The notes beneath the pieces are model-generated. The model ran no database searches. It was given only the letters and a program-made list of their open reading frames with translations, and was not told the DNA's origin. 64,000 nucleotides of DNA from an uncultured Poribacteria bacterium (lineage in GTDB: Bacteria > Poribacteria > WGA-4E > WGA-3G), in contig OX638352.1 of assembly GCA_951813545.1 (NCBI GenBank), positions 3,922,835 through 3,986,834 of the forward strand. Direction: 5' to 3'. Positions 1 through 9,437 of the stretch are shown here, piece after piece. The position numbers were made by a program, and so were the translations under genes. The stretch's first letter is position 1; each line of letters starts with the position of its first letter.

Positions 1-2007
1 ATAGGGTGTGAGCTTGCTGATTCGCTTTACACAGTTAATGGTTCTGGCGGTAGTGCCGATGCTGAACCCTTTGCTAATGCTGGCGATACTTTGACAGGTG
101 AGGTTTTAGATGCTTATATTTCCGGTTTCACGGCGGACGAATACCATATAGTAACCGAGGATACAGCCACCGAGGCTTTTATCGCCGAAGCGTGTTATAG
201 AGTAACACACGTACCTGATCCAATTCCTACTATCGTGGTCAACCCTCTGGATCCTTCAACAGAGGAAACAGAGGAACCGATAACTCCTGATAGCGACGAG
301 AGTGAGAATGTTGAGCCGGAAGCAGTGTCTACTATTTCACACTCCGAAGCCATCAGTGCGGTGCAAGTATATCTTGGCGAAGTGTGTAAGCCACTCTTAG
401 AGAATACCGAGCCACTTTTACAGGAAGAGGAACCTTTAAACGAAGAGATAGCGGATGCTGATGTTGTGCTTCGCGGTTACAACGGAAGTATCGTTGCTAT
501 TGCCCTATGTGCGGATACTTCTACTGACGATGAATATACTGAAGGTGGACCTCTTTCTGAACGTCTCTCGGAGATGCTCGCTGCGACGGACGCACGATTC
601 GGCGTATTAGTACCTAGTGCGGACTCAGAGCCTGATAACTGGGATTTCTATGGACTCGTAGGCGACACCGTGTTGCAACCGTGTGATCGTTCTGAGTTCG
701 AGACTGGAGTTGCTGCACAACTCGAAGCAGCCGGATGCCCTGTCGTGGAAACACAAAGACTAACACAACAAGAGTGGGAAAACTTTAGTGGAACTTATCC
801 AGATTTACAAGTCGAGTTATTTTGGGACGTTAAGGAAGTCTTTGATCCAGCGTGTCCATTGACTGAAGGACAGGAGATCTCCGATGACGATTATCAGCAG
901 GCATCTAAAGATTTTCCAGCGAGTCCTATAAAAGCCGGCCAGCGACTCACTCCGGATGAGTTAGAGCCGCTCATCCAAACCACCAAGAGCCTGAAAACCG
1001 ATAGCACTTGGCACATTACCGCCGTCTTTGATCCAAAGTGTACACTGTCTGCCGGCGACTATGTTTCCGATGACGATTATCAGCAAGCGCGCAAATCATG
1101 TAGCTTGTCCTTCACGGACATCCATGTAACCGATGCCGATGCCAAAGAGCACATCCAGCGCGTTGAAGAGATGGCACAAGGCAGAATAAGCACTTACACT
1201 GAGGAAAAGGATCGGGCACTTCAGCAATTAGACATGGGTGATGAGTTAAAACCGGGTGTTATCAAACGTGTTAAGGTTTATGTTGCCAGCAAGCGACCGA
1301 TCTCTGTCGGAGATAAGATGGCGGGCCGTTACGGCAACAAAGGTGTTGTTGCCAAAATTTTGCCCGTTGAGGATATGCCCTATCTCCCAGATGGTACCCC
1401 CGTTGAGTTAGTCCTGAATCCCTTGGGTGTGCCTTCTCGAATGAACGTCGGTCAGATATTGGAAATTCACCTTGGATGGGCGTGTCATGAACTCGGTATC
1501 CAGGCGGAATCCCCTGTGTTTGATGGTGCGACAGAGGCAGAAATCTTTGAAATGCTCGGTAAGACCGATCTCCCAGAACGCAGTAAACAGACAGGTAAGA
1601 GCATTCTCTTTGATGGTAGGACTGGTGAATCGTTTGCGCAAGAAGTGACGGTCGGATACGTTTATTTCCTCAAGTTGAATCACCTTGTTGCTGATAAGAT
1701 GCATGCTCGCTCTACTGGACCTTACTCTCTCGTTACGCAGCAGCCGTTAGGTGGTAAGGCACAGCACGGTGGTCAACGGCTCGGTGAGATGGAAGTCTGG
1801 GCATTGGAGGCTTATGGCGCAGCACATACACTCCAAGAAATGCTTACACTCAAATCGGATGACGTTCTTGGCAGAAGGGAAATCTATGAGTCAGTTGTGA
1901 AGGGTTTAAACCCTGAACCGCCCGGTACGCCAGAATCGTTCAAAGTCTTGGTACGCGAGCTCCAAACCCTTGGACTCCACGTGTCCCTCAACAAGGATGA
2001 AGAATAG
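1..2007 (+). CDS. rpoB: RNA polymerase beta subunit, 3' part, with expanded SI2-type insertion
   Basis: This is the C-terminal 668 codons of the beta subunit; the frame is open to the left edge, so the start lies outside the window. From about nt 1231 the protein matches the core of every bacterial RpoB: GDKMAGRYGNKG, EDMPYLPDGTPVE, NPLGVPSRMN, KMHARSTGPYSLVTQQP, GEMEVWALEAYGAA and a C-terminal PESFKVL segment. The codons before that (nt 1 to about 1180) are not core RpoB. They lie where E. coli carries insertion SI2, just before the conserved VKVY...GDKMAGR block. They hold acidic linkers, a domain of about 120 residues (nt 331-700) and two clear copies (nt 814-930 and 1006-1110) of the repeat also found in the adjacent rpoC. 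The rpoC start follows 120 bp downstream. Confidence 0.97.
   Translation: MGCELADSLYTVNGSGGSADAEPFANAGDTLTGEVLDAYISGFTADEYHIVTEDTATEAFIAEACYRVTHVPDPIPTIVVNPLDPSTEETEEPITPDSDESENVEPEAVSTISHSEAISAVQVYLGEVCKPLLENTEPLLQEEEPLNEEIADADVVLRGYNGSIVAIALCADTSTDDEYTEGGPLSERLSEMLAATDARFGVLVPSADSEPDNWDFYGLVGDTVLQPCDRSEFETGVAAQLEAAGCPVVETQRLTQQEWENFSGTYPDLQVELFWDVKEVFDPACPLTEGQEISDDDYQQASKDFPASPIKAGQRLTPDELEPLIQTTKSLKTDSTWHITAVFDPKCTLSAGDYVSDDDYQQARKSCSLSFTDIHVTDADAKEHIQRVEEMAQGRISTYTEEKDRALQQLDMGDELKPGVIKRVKVYVASKRPISVGDKMAGRYGNKGVVAKILPVEDMPYLPDGTPVELVLNPLGVPSRMNVGQILEIHLGWACHELGIQAESPVFDGATEAEIFEMLGKTDLPERSKQTGKSILFDGRTGESFAQEVTVGYVYFLKLNHLVADKMHARSTGPYSLVTQQPLGGKAQHGGQRLGEMEVWALEAYGAAHTLQEMLTLKSDDVLGRREIYESVVKGLNPEPPGTPESFKVLVRELQTLGLHVSLNKDEE
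814..1110 (+). repeat. Two copies of the RNAP insertion repeat inside rpoB
   Basis: Unit A (nt 814-930) reads FWDVKEVFDPACPLTEGQ then ISDDDYQQA. Unit B (nt 1006-1110) reads WHITAVFDPKCTLSAGD then VSDDDYQQA. Both match the pattern of the rpoC array. The stretch encoding SDDDYQQ is nearly identical at DNA level (near 886 and 1069), which suggests recent duplication or conversion. A weaker copy may lie near nt 190 (CYRVTHVPDP). Confidence 0.88.
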
Positions 2008-2127
2008 CATATTGGCTGTCGGTTTTCAGTTATCGGCTTTCAGTTAAGAGGTGCTTAGTGAACTCGAAATCCTCTTTACTGACAAGTTGACACCTGACCG
2101 TTGACGGCTAAAAAAAAAGGAGAACTG
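2008..2127. repeat. rpoB-rpoC spacer with a 'TCGG-TTTCAGTT' intergenic repeat
   Basis: The spacer contains GGCTGTCGGTTTTCAGTTA followed by ATCGGCTTTCAGTTAAG. Related strings occur at 7880-7942, 29168-29205, 38318-38345 and 39424-39440. It ends with the rpoC ribosome-binding site. No promoter is obvious. Confidence 0.5.
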
Positions 2128-5100
2128 ATGAACACGGCATTTGACAGCATCTCCATAAAGATAGCCTCGCCTGATCAGATTAAGGATGAATCGAAGCAGA
2201 CCAGTTGTAGACGTCGGAATCCTGCCCAAGCAACAGATGGACCTTTTATCTGCCCTGAGAAAGGGACGTGTAGCTGCGGCGAGGTCAAGAAAGCGGAAAC
2301 TATTAACTACCGCTCCTTTCGTCCTGAACCGGAGGGTCTCTTCTGTGAGGCTATCTTTGGACCCCAAAAGGACTGGGAGTGTAACTGCGGTAAGTATAAA
2401 CGGATTAAACATAAGGGGATGATATGTGACCGCTGTGGTGTTGAAATCACGCAACAGCGGGTTCGTAGAGATCGACTTGGTTATATCCAACTCGCCGCGC
2501 CTGTTTCTCATATATGGTATTTCAAGGGTATTCCGTCTCGTATCGGGACTTTCTGTGAACTCTCCTCACGTGATGTTGAACGTGTACTCTATTTTGAGGG
2601 CTTTATTGTTGTTGAGGTAACCGACCCAGAGTGCCCGCTTGAACCTGGACAGGTGTTAACCGAGATTGAGTATATCGAGCACAGCAACAAGCATTGGGGC
2701 GGGTTTCGCGCTGGCACCGGTGCGGAAGTTATTCGGGAAATTCTGAGTGGCATTGATCTTGAAGAGGAGATAAAGAAGTTAACCACAGAGTTGGAGGAAA
2801 CGACAAGCCATCAGAAAAAACTTAAAATCGCCAAGCAGCTGAAACAGATGGCTGACTTTGCGGAAGTCGGTCAGCGACCCGAGTGGATGATTCTGGATGT
2901 TATTCCGGTCATTCCGCCAGACTTACGCCCCCTTGTCCCGCTCGAAGGCGGACGTTTTGCGACCAGTGATCTCAACGATCTGTATCGCCGTGTCATCAAT
3001 CGGAACAACCGACTGCGTAAACTGATACAGCTTCGTTCGCCAGAGGTGATTCTCCGAAATGAAAAGCGGATGCTGCAGGAGGCGGTCGATGCCTTCTTCG
3101 ACAATGGGCGGCACGGTAGACGTGTCACCGGTCCGGGCAACCGTCCGCTCAAATCCCTTGCCGATGTTCTCAAAGGTAAGATTGGGCGGTTCCGTCAAAA
3201 TCTGCTCGGCAAACGGGTTGATTACTCCGGTCGTAGTGTCATCGTTGTCGGACCCGAATTAGGGTTGCATCAATGTGGCATCCCAAAACGGATGGCGGTG
3301 GAACTGTTTAAACCGTTCATCATTGAGCGACTCCAAGCCTACGGTTATACGCAAACGATTAAGCGTGCGAAACACATCGCTGAACACGTTGACTCCAATT
3401 CGCCTGTGTGGGAAGTGGTGGAGGAAGTAATTGCGGATCATCCGGTCTTACTCAACCGCCCTCCGACGTTGCACCGACTCGGCATTCAGGCATTTTTACC
3501 TGTGTTGGTAGAAGGTAAGTCAATCAGAATTCCGCCCCTCGTTTGTAAAGCGTTCAACGCCGATTTTGATGGCGACCAGATGGCAGTTCATGTGCCACTC
3601 ACTGTGGAAGCACAGGCTGAGGCGAAACTTTTGATGCTCAGTAGTCAGAATATCCTCAAACCTTCACACGGTGATCCCATCGCTGTTCCAGAACTTGACA
3701 TGGTGCTTGGCCCCAGCTTCCTCACAAAGGAGCTGCCGGGACACGCTGAGGATGCGATGCTTTTGCACACCACATACACGACGAACGACACCTCTGCTTT
3801 TGAGGCGATCCGTGAAAAATCGTGGTATAACCGTCGCTACGCGCATCCAGAAGAGGCTATAACCGCTCATGCAGCAGGTCAACTTAAGCTGCACGACAGC
3901 ATCCAGTTCTTCTGTGCCTCTAATGGAAATGGAAAAACCACGGAACCAATTCTCACAACAGTGGGTCGGGTTATCTTTAACGAAGTGCTGCCATCTGAAT
4001 TAGTATGGGAAGACGAACATTCCCAACAGCATATTCCGTTTTTCAATGCCGAAGCTGGGGGCAGGCAATTATCTGACTTAATTCATCGGTGTTTTAACGA
4101 ATTGGGTACACGCTCCACAACTGAAGTGCTTGAGAAAGTCCAAAAGCTCGCTTTTGAGTATGCAACGTTGAGCGGCATTTCGCCCGGCATCATGGATTAC
4201 ATTACGCCTGACAACCGAGACAAACTGGTGAATGATGCCAAGGAGCAAATTGATTCCATCCTTGAGGGTTTAGCAACGACCGAACGCGAGGAACATGAAA
4301 ACGAGCAAGTTCGTATCTGGCTGCGGGCGATTACGGAAGTTGAAAACGAGATGTTCAAAGTCTTGCCCGAATTAGAGACCTCTCTCGTTGAACGAGGTGA
4401 TCCACGGAAGATTCATCCGTATGTCGATCCAGATGGATCAGAGATACGCGATAAAACGGTGGAAGGCTTCAGTCCAGTACATATCATGGCAGATAGTGGT
4501 GCGCGTGCTCGGAAAAATCCATTTACGCAAATCAGTGCCGTTATCGGGTTGAAGGCAAAACAGACCGGCGACATTCTTATCCCGCCGATTACCTCTTCTT
4601 ATCGTGAAGGTTTGGATGTACTCGACTATTTCAACTCCACCTACGGGTCGCGTAAAGGTCTCGTGGACACGGCGATGAAAACCGCTGCGTCTGGATATCT
4701 TACCCGGAAACTGGTGGATGTCGCTCAAGACGTTCGCGTTACCATTGAAGATTGCGGCACGCTGAACAACATTCAGAAGTTTACGACGGAGGGTGGGGAC
4801 CTTGCCTTTAAGATTAGCGGGCGTACTGCCGCCGAAGACCTCCTCAACCCAGAGGACGGTGACATACTTGTTCCAGCGGGTGCTATCATATCTACACAGA
4901 ATGCTGACAAGATTGATGCGCTTGGCGTGAGAGCAGTGAAAGTACGTTCCGTGCTCACCTGTCAAGCCGACGAAGGGGTTTGCGCAAAATGTTATGGTAA
5001 CGATCTAACGACGAATGCCCTTGTCAACGTTGGCGAGGCAGTCGGTATCATTGCAGCACAATCCATCGGTGAACCCGGTACACAGCTCACCATGCGGACG

Positions 5101-7830
5101 TTCCACACCGGTGGTGCTGTTGAAGAGGTTGCAGAAGCGCGTCAGCGCAGAATTTTGTCTAAAGCCAACGGCACCGTGCATTTCCGAGATTTTCAACCCG
5201 GACGGACGGTCGAGAAAGAGGGTGGACTCTGGATTGCTATTGAAAACAGAGCAAACCTTGATGGACCTGCCTACAAGGTGCAACAGGTCAATCACCCCCA
5301 CTGTCAATTGCGTGAAGGTGAATTGCTCAGTGAAAAGCAGTATATGGAAAACACGGAACGTTATAAAGGCTTTGATACGAAGACGTGGCAGTATGAAGTT
5401 ACAGCTGTCTTAGATGGCAACTGCGATTTGAAAGTAGGTGATCGGCTGTCACAGGCAGAGTACGCTAAAGCACAGATGGAATACGGTTTTCAGAGGTTTG
5501 TAACGCCAAAATACCGCGTGACACGTGTCCAACATCCTAAACTCTCCCTGACTGTTGGTACTCAACTCACTGAGGAAGAGATAGAACAATTGAAAGCGGA
5601 TACCCGGCAAGGAATTGATGGAGAATGGCATTACTTGGACGCAGAAACGGGCGAACGTATTGCTGTTGAGGATCTTACGACAATCCCGGGTAATGCTTCT
5701 CCTGAAGGTAATGGTAACGGAGAGAGCGAATCCTCCGATGCTGATACCACAAATGCATCGGGGCGCGATGCGAGTTTCAATCGTGTGTATTGTATAACCG
5801 AGATAGACAAGAAGACGAGCAAAGACTTCGGGTTTAAGGTAGGGGATGAAGTTGAACCAGAGAACATCGCTCCATTGCTTAATCCATTTGAAGTGGATAC
5901 GAAGCCCGTTTACGTTGTACATACAGAGATTTCCGAATTCGAAGTTGACCAAACATTAACAGCACGTGAATACGAGGATGCGCGCACAGAGTATCAGCAT
6001 CTTGAACACGCCTTTAAGGTTGAAAAACAGGATGTTGAAAGGCACTATGTAACACACGTATATCATAGCGAATGTCCTCTTAAGGAGGGCGAAGAGTTAA
6101 GTGGTGCAGCCTTAACACGTGCCCGTAAGCGGTTTACAGGTTTCAATGCCCAAAAGTTGCGGCACCGAATAACGCAGGTTCACCATCCTGATTGCCCGCT
6201 CAAACCAGGGGATCTGATTAGCGAGAGCGAGGCAAAACAGTTTGGTGAGAGTTACCCAGGGTTTATCACATCTCAGCGTACGCATACTATAGGTGGCTTT
6301 AAATCGGAACTCTTATACCGTGTTACGGCTGTCAATCATCCTGACTGTTCACTGGAAGTTGGCGAATTTTTGACACAAAAGGAATCATCCGCAAAACGCC
6401 GACAATACAAGGGATTGGAAGTGGCACGTCATTATGAAGTGACACAAATCGAAGACAGCACTACAGCGTTAAGTGCCGGTCAACGTCTCACTGAAATTGA
6501 GTATAAAGCACACCGAAAAACGGATGCAGCATTAGCCGAAAAGGTCACGAGCCTGTACCATGTCGTTAGTGTACATCACCCTGAGTTGAAGTTGGAGGTG
6601 GGTACCGAACTAAGTGACAAGGAGTACCGGACGTATCATCGACAATTCAAAGGGTTTGATGTTGAGCTCATTTACCGAGTCGTTGAGGACAAACGAGATA
6701 TCGATACACAACTTGAACCCGGTACGATTCTATCCTCAAAGGAACACCGCGCCATTGAGAAAGCAAACTTGCTGGTGACCCACACTGTCACCGATGTTTA
6801 TCATCCAAATTGTGAGTATGCTGTCGGCGACGAATTGTCGGAAGATTACGAAAGTGTGAAGGCGAAGTTCCCCGGATTTGAAATGGATGAACTCGCTTTA
6901 CGGATGCGTATTGAAGTCGAGACTGCCGATGGCACCCGTGTATCGCACGTCATTCCGGCGGACTACTCCTTCTCTTTAGAGGAAGGCGATACCACCCGGA
7001 AGGGAGACGCACTGGCAGAACTCCACGAGAGAACAAAGAACGATGACATCGTTGCCGGTATCCCGCGTGTTACAGAATTATTCGAGGCACGTCGCCCGAA
7101 ACGCGAGGTTGCGGCTCAAATCGCCGAAATCGAAGGTTATGTCCAGTCAGCAGGCACAAAGTCAGGTATTCCTACTTACCGGATTGAACATGAAGGATAC
7201 CAGAGTCGCCTCTACCAGATTCCTGATGAGAAGCGGCGTGTTGCTGAAGGCGATTGGGTGAATGCTGGTGAACCCCTCACTGACGGTTTTCTCAATCCGC
7301 ACGATATTTTGAGTATCGGGCGCACTACTATTGAAGGCGTGTCTGTCGAAGGTGAAGAGGCAGTCTGGTCATATCTCGTTGATGAAGTCCAGAAAGTCTA
7401 TCCCAACGGCACTATCAATGATAAACACGTTGAGACAATAGTGCGGCAGATGCTGACGAAAATCCGCATCACTGACCCCGGCGACACAAACTTCTATCCA
7501 AACGATGAAGTGCAACGCAGACAATTTGAACGTATCAACAGTGAAATTGAGGAAAACGGTGGGACGCCTGCCACTGGTGAACCAATTCTCCAGAGCATTA
7601 GCAAAGCCTCTTTGAGCACAGATAGCTTCATCTCCGCTGCATCCTTCCAGCAGACAACAAAGGTCCTAACAGATGCTGCTGTTAGCGGACAGACCGATAG
7701 GCTCTTTGGACTGAAAGAAAACGTTATTCTCGGTAGACTTATTCCAGCAGGTAGTGGATTCTCTGGTTTCCAGAACTTAGAGGTTTCCGCTATTGAGTCG
7801 GAGATTAACGAAGCCGGCGATGATGATTAA
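2128..7830 (+). CDS. rpoC: RNA polymerase beta-prime subunit with giant trigger-loop insertion
   Basis: Beta-prime subunit, 1900 aa against about 1200-1400 in most bacteria. I chose ATG 2128 because AAGGAGA stands just before it; a TTG 27 bp upstream lacks one. The N-terminal zinc ribbon (CNCGKYK...CDRCGVE), RRVINRNNRL, the metal-binding NADFDGD (Asp479, 481, 483) and the bridge-helix and trigger-loop segment LTMRTFHTGG (M989-G996) are intact. After A997 the core is interrupted by about 640 residues and resumes at VAGIPRVTELFEARRPK (V1642), then runs to a normal C-terminus (GLKENVILGRLIPAG). That is the SI3 site, where E. coli has about 188 residues. Within it, residues 1049-1589 form about 12 units of a ~45-residue repeat, with an acidic Ser/Asn/Gly linker near residues 1190-1215. 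It is co-transcribed with rpoB. Confidence 0.97.
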   Translation: MNTAFDSISIKIASPDQIKDESKQTSCRRRNPAQATDGPFICPEKGTCSCGEVKKAETINYRSFRPEPEGLFCEAIFGPQKDWECNCGKYKRIKHKGMICDRCGVEITQQRVRRDRLGYIQLAAPVSHIWYFKGIPSRIGTFCELSSRDVERVLYFEGFIVVEVTDPECPLEPGQVLTEIEYIEHSNKHWGGFRAGTGAEVIREILSGIDLEEEIKKLTTELEETTSHQKKLKIAKQLKQMADFAEVGQRPEWMILDVIPVIPPDLRPLVPLEGGRFATSDLNDLYRRVINRNNRLRKLIQLRSPEVILRNEKRMLQEAVDAFFDNGRHGRRVTGPGNRPLKSLADVLKGKIGRFRQNLLGKRVDYSGRSVIVVGPELGLHQCGIPKRMAVELFKPFIIERLQAYGYTQTIKRAKHIAEHVDSNSPVWEVVEEVIADHPVLLNRPPTLHRLGIQAFLPVLVEGKSIRIPPLVCKAFNADFDGDQMAVHVPLTVEAQAEAKLLMLSSQNILKPSHGDPIAVPELDMVLGPSFLTKELPGHAEDAMLLHTTYTTNDTSAFEAIREKSWYNRRYAHPEEAITAHAAGQLKLHDSIQFFCASNGNGKTTEPILTTVGRVIFNEVLPSELVWEDEHSQQHIPFFNAEAGGRQLSDLIHRCFNELGTRSTTEVLEKVQKLAFEYATLSGISPGIMDYITPDNRDKLVNDAKEQIDSILEGLATTEREEHENEQVRIWLRAITEVENEMFKVLPELETSLVERGDPRKIHPYVDPDGSEIRDKTVEGFSPVHIMADSGARARKNPFTQISAVIGLKAKQTGDILIPPITSSYREGLDVLDYFNSTYGSRKGLVDTAMKTAASGYLTRKLVDVAQDVRVTIEDCGTLNNIQKFTTEGGDLAFKISGRTAAEDLLNPEDGDILVPAGAIISTQNADKIDALGVRAVKVRSVLTCQADEGVCAKCYGNDLTTNALVNVGEAVGIIAAQSIGEPGTQLTMRTFHTGGAVEEVAEARQRRILSKANGTVHFRDFQPGRTVEKEGGLWIAIENRANLDGPAYKVQQVNHPHCQLREGELLSEKQYMENTERYKGFDTKTWQYEVTAVLDGNCDLKVGDRLSQAEYAKAQMEYGFQRFVTPKYRVTRVQHPKLSLTVGTQLTEEEIEQLKADTRQGIDGEWHYLDAETGERIAVEDLTTIPGNASPEGNGNGESESSDADTTNASGRDASFNRVYCITEIDKKTSKDFGFKVGDEVEPENIAPLLNPFEVDTKPVYVVHTEISEFEVDQTLTAREYEDARTEYQHLEHAFKVEKQDVERHYVTHVYHSECPLKEGEELSGAALTRARKRFTGFNAQKLRHRITQVHHPDCPLKPGDLISESEAKQFGESYPGFITSQRTHTIGGFKSELLYRVTAVNHPDCSLEVGEFLTQKESSAKRRQYKGLEVARHYEVTQIEDSTTALSAGQRLTEIEYKAHRKTDAALAEKVTSLYHVVSVHHPELKLEVGTELSDKEYRTYHRQFKGFDVELIYRVVEDKRDIDTQLEPGTILSSKEHRAIEKANLLVTHTVTDVYHPNCEYAVGDELSEDYESVKAKFPGFEMDELALRMRIEVETADGTRVSHVIPADYSFSLEEGDTTRKGDALAELHERTKNDDIVAGIPRVTELFEARRPKREVAAQIAEIEGYVQSAGTKSGIPTYRIEHEGYQSRLYQIPDEKRRVAEGDWVNAGEPLTDGFLNPHDILSIGRTTIEGVSVEGEEAVWSYLVDEVQKVYPNGTINDKHVETIVRQMLTKIRITDPGDTNFYPNDEVQRRQFERINSEIEENGGTPATGEPILQSISKASLSTDSFISAASFQQTTKVLTDAAVSGQTDRLFGLKENVILGRLIPAGSGFSGFQNLEVSAIESEINEAGDDD
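5272..6894 (+). repeat. Protein-level repeat array inside rpoC (about 12 units)
   Basis: The units share the pattern Y-x-V-T-x-V-x-H-P-x-C-x-L-x-x-G-x-x-L-[ST]-x-x-E-Y, then a charged helix-like stretch often ending in [YF]-x-G-F. Approximate unit starts are nt 5272, 5389, 5512, 5785, 5908, 6040, 6160, 6313, 6424, 6553, 6667 and 6778. The HPxC core is best kept in units 1, 7, 8 and 12. Units 4, 5, 9 and 11 are diverged. At DNA level the units are not obviously identical, so the array is old and selected as protein. Confidence 0.9.
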
Positions 7831-7844
7831 GTAGTTGTCAGTAC

Positions 7845-7870
7845 GGAAATCTGCATAGCAGATTTCCTTT
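7845..7870 (+). terminator. Hairpin just after rpoC
   Basis: GGAAATCTGC (7845-7854) and GCAGATTTCC (7858-7867) form a perfect 10-bp stem with a 3-nt loop, followed by a short T run. It begins 14 bp after the rpoC stop and is a good candidate end for the rpoBC transcript. The rest of the spacer to 7942 carries further short inverted repeats (GGTTTG/CAAACC and CGGTTAA/TTAACCG). Confidence 0.65.
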
Positions 7871-7946
7871 CGGTTGTCGGTTAAGACGTGGTTTGGTTGA
7901 GTCAAACCCCTTTAACCGATGACCGATAACTGATAACCGATAATCA

Positions 7947-9338
7947 TTACCGAAAATTGGGTCGTGTCATATCCCCCGGCACGACAAGTTCGTCAAAAGC
8001 CTCACCAGTTAGAGCCTCAAGCGCAATAGCAGCCTCACGCAGTGTGCATCCATGTTCATGTGCGTGTTGTGCGACTTTTGCTGCCCTATCGTACCCAATG
8101 TGTGGGGTCAACGCAGTCACAAGCATTAATGATTCTGAAAGGTGCCGCCCTATCACTTCAGTATTCGGCACGATGCCTTCTACACAATTCACGCGGAACG
8201 ATTCACACGCATCACCGAGGAGTTGTATAGACTGTAAAGCGTTATACGCAATCACAGGCATAAACACGTTCAGTTGCAATGCCCCATTCGCCCCTGCAAA
8301 CGCCAATGTTGTATCGTTTCCGATCACCTGTGCACATACCATCGTGACGGCTTCGCATTGGGTCGGATTTACCTTTCCGGGCATAATTGAGCTTCCGGGT
8401 TCCATTTCAGGTAACTGCAGTTCACCAAGACCACACCGCGGTCCCGAAGCGAGCCATCGGATGTCGTTTGCAATCTTAAAGAGGGCAACTGCCAATGTTT
8501 TCAGCGCACCACTTGCGCTAACAACAGCGTCCCGGCATGCGAGTGCCTCAAACGCGTTTGGCGCACGTTGGAGTTGATAGCCAGTTGTTTCTGAGAGCCG
8601 TGCCACGACTCGTTCTGTGTAATCCGGATGCGTATTCAATCCTGTACCGACGGCTGTCCCACCGATCGGTAGTTCGGAGAGGTCCGGCAGCGAAGTCTCA
8701 ATGCGCTGTTTCGCTGCAGCAAGTTGTTGCGCATACGCACTAAATTCCTGTCCGAGTGTGAGTGGTGTTGCATCCATCAAGTGCGTTCGTCCAATCTTGA
8801 CGATCTCTTCAAACGCCGATGCCTTTTCTGCAAATGCCTCTTGTAGTATACCCAAGCGCGGTAAGAGATGATCCCGAATCTGTCGTACCATTGCCAAATG
8901 AATGGCGGTTGGGAAGACATCGTTTGTCGATTGCGACTTGTTGACGTGGTCGTTTGGATGGATGGGGTCCTTACTACCCATCTCACCACCAAGCATCTCA
9001 ATGGCTCGGTTCGCGATGACCTCGTTAACGTTCATATTTGTTTGTGTCCCACTACCTGTTTGCCAGATGCGGAGTGGAAAGTGATCGTCCAACGAGCCAT
9101 CAATAACTTCTTGCGCTGCTGTGCTAATTGCCTCAGCAATCCGATTTTCGAGCAAGCCAAGGTCAGCATTGACCTGCGCGACCGCCTGTTTGATGGTACC
9201 GAGAGCCCATATAGCGGCGCGCGGTAGGCGTTCGTCCCCAATCTTAAAATTTTGGAGTGCACGTTGTGTTTGTGCCCCCCAATATCGGTCATTTGGAACG
9301 AGAAGTGTTCCCATACTATCTGTTTCAGTTCGCATCAT
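7947..9338 (-). CDS. fumC: Fumarate hydratase, class II
   Basis: Class II fumarase of 463 aa (E. coli FumC 467 aa), interconverting fumarate and malate in the TCA cycle; iron-independent homotetramer in this family. The family signature GSSIMPGKVNP is present, as are the substrate-site segment TGSGTQTNMNVNEV, the HPNDHVNKSQSTND region and GRTHLMDATPLTLGQE. I placed the start at ATG 9338 (MMRTETDSMG), preceded by GAAAGG; an in-frame ATG at 9407 would add 23 residues unlike the family. It faces rpoC tail to tail and has no obvious operon partner. Confidence 0.97.
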   Translation of the reverse strand: MMRTETDSMGTLLVPNDRYWGAQTQRALQNFKIGDERLPRAAIWALGTIKQAVAQVNADLGLLENRIAEAISTAAQEVIDGSLDDHFPLRIWQTGSGTQTNMNVNEVIANRAIEMLGGEMGSKDPIHPNDHVNKSQSTNDVFPTAIHLAMVRQIRDHLLPRLGILQEAFAEKASAFEEIVKIGRTHLMDATPLTLGQEFSAYAQQLAAAKQRIETSLPDLSELPIGGTAVGTGLNTHPDYTERVVARLSETTGYQLQRAPNAFEALACRDAVVSASGALKTLAVALFKIANDIRWLASGPRCGLGELQLPEMEPGSSIMPGKVNPTQCEAVTMVCAQVIGNDTTLAFAGANGALQLNVFMPVIAYNALQSIQLLGDACESFRVNCVEGIVPNTEVIGRHLSESLMLVTALTPHIGYDRAAKVAQHAHEHGCTLREAAIALEALTGEAFDELVVPGDMTRPNFR

Positions 9339-9407
9339 ATATTTATGCCTTTCATTAACATAGGATTTTGGTAATTCACGTTCTGTTACCTTATGCTGTA
9401 TAGGCAA

Positions 9408-9437
9408 ATTTTATCATATTTTGGATGGATATTTCAA
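9408..9437 (-). promoter_or_regulatory. Possible promoter of fumC
   Basis: On the minus strand, TTGAAA (9437-9432), 18 bp, then TAAAAT (9413-9408), about 70 bp before the fumC start. Confidence 0.4.

Noticed and set aside
2101..2127. TTG start giving nine more residues to RpoC
   Set aside because: The AAGGAGA ribosome-binding site lies inside this stretch, directly before ATG 2128.
4438..4965. 175-codon minus-strand frame inside rpoC
   Set aside because: Shadow of a highly conserved core region.
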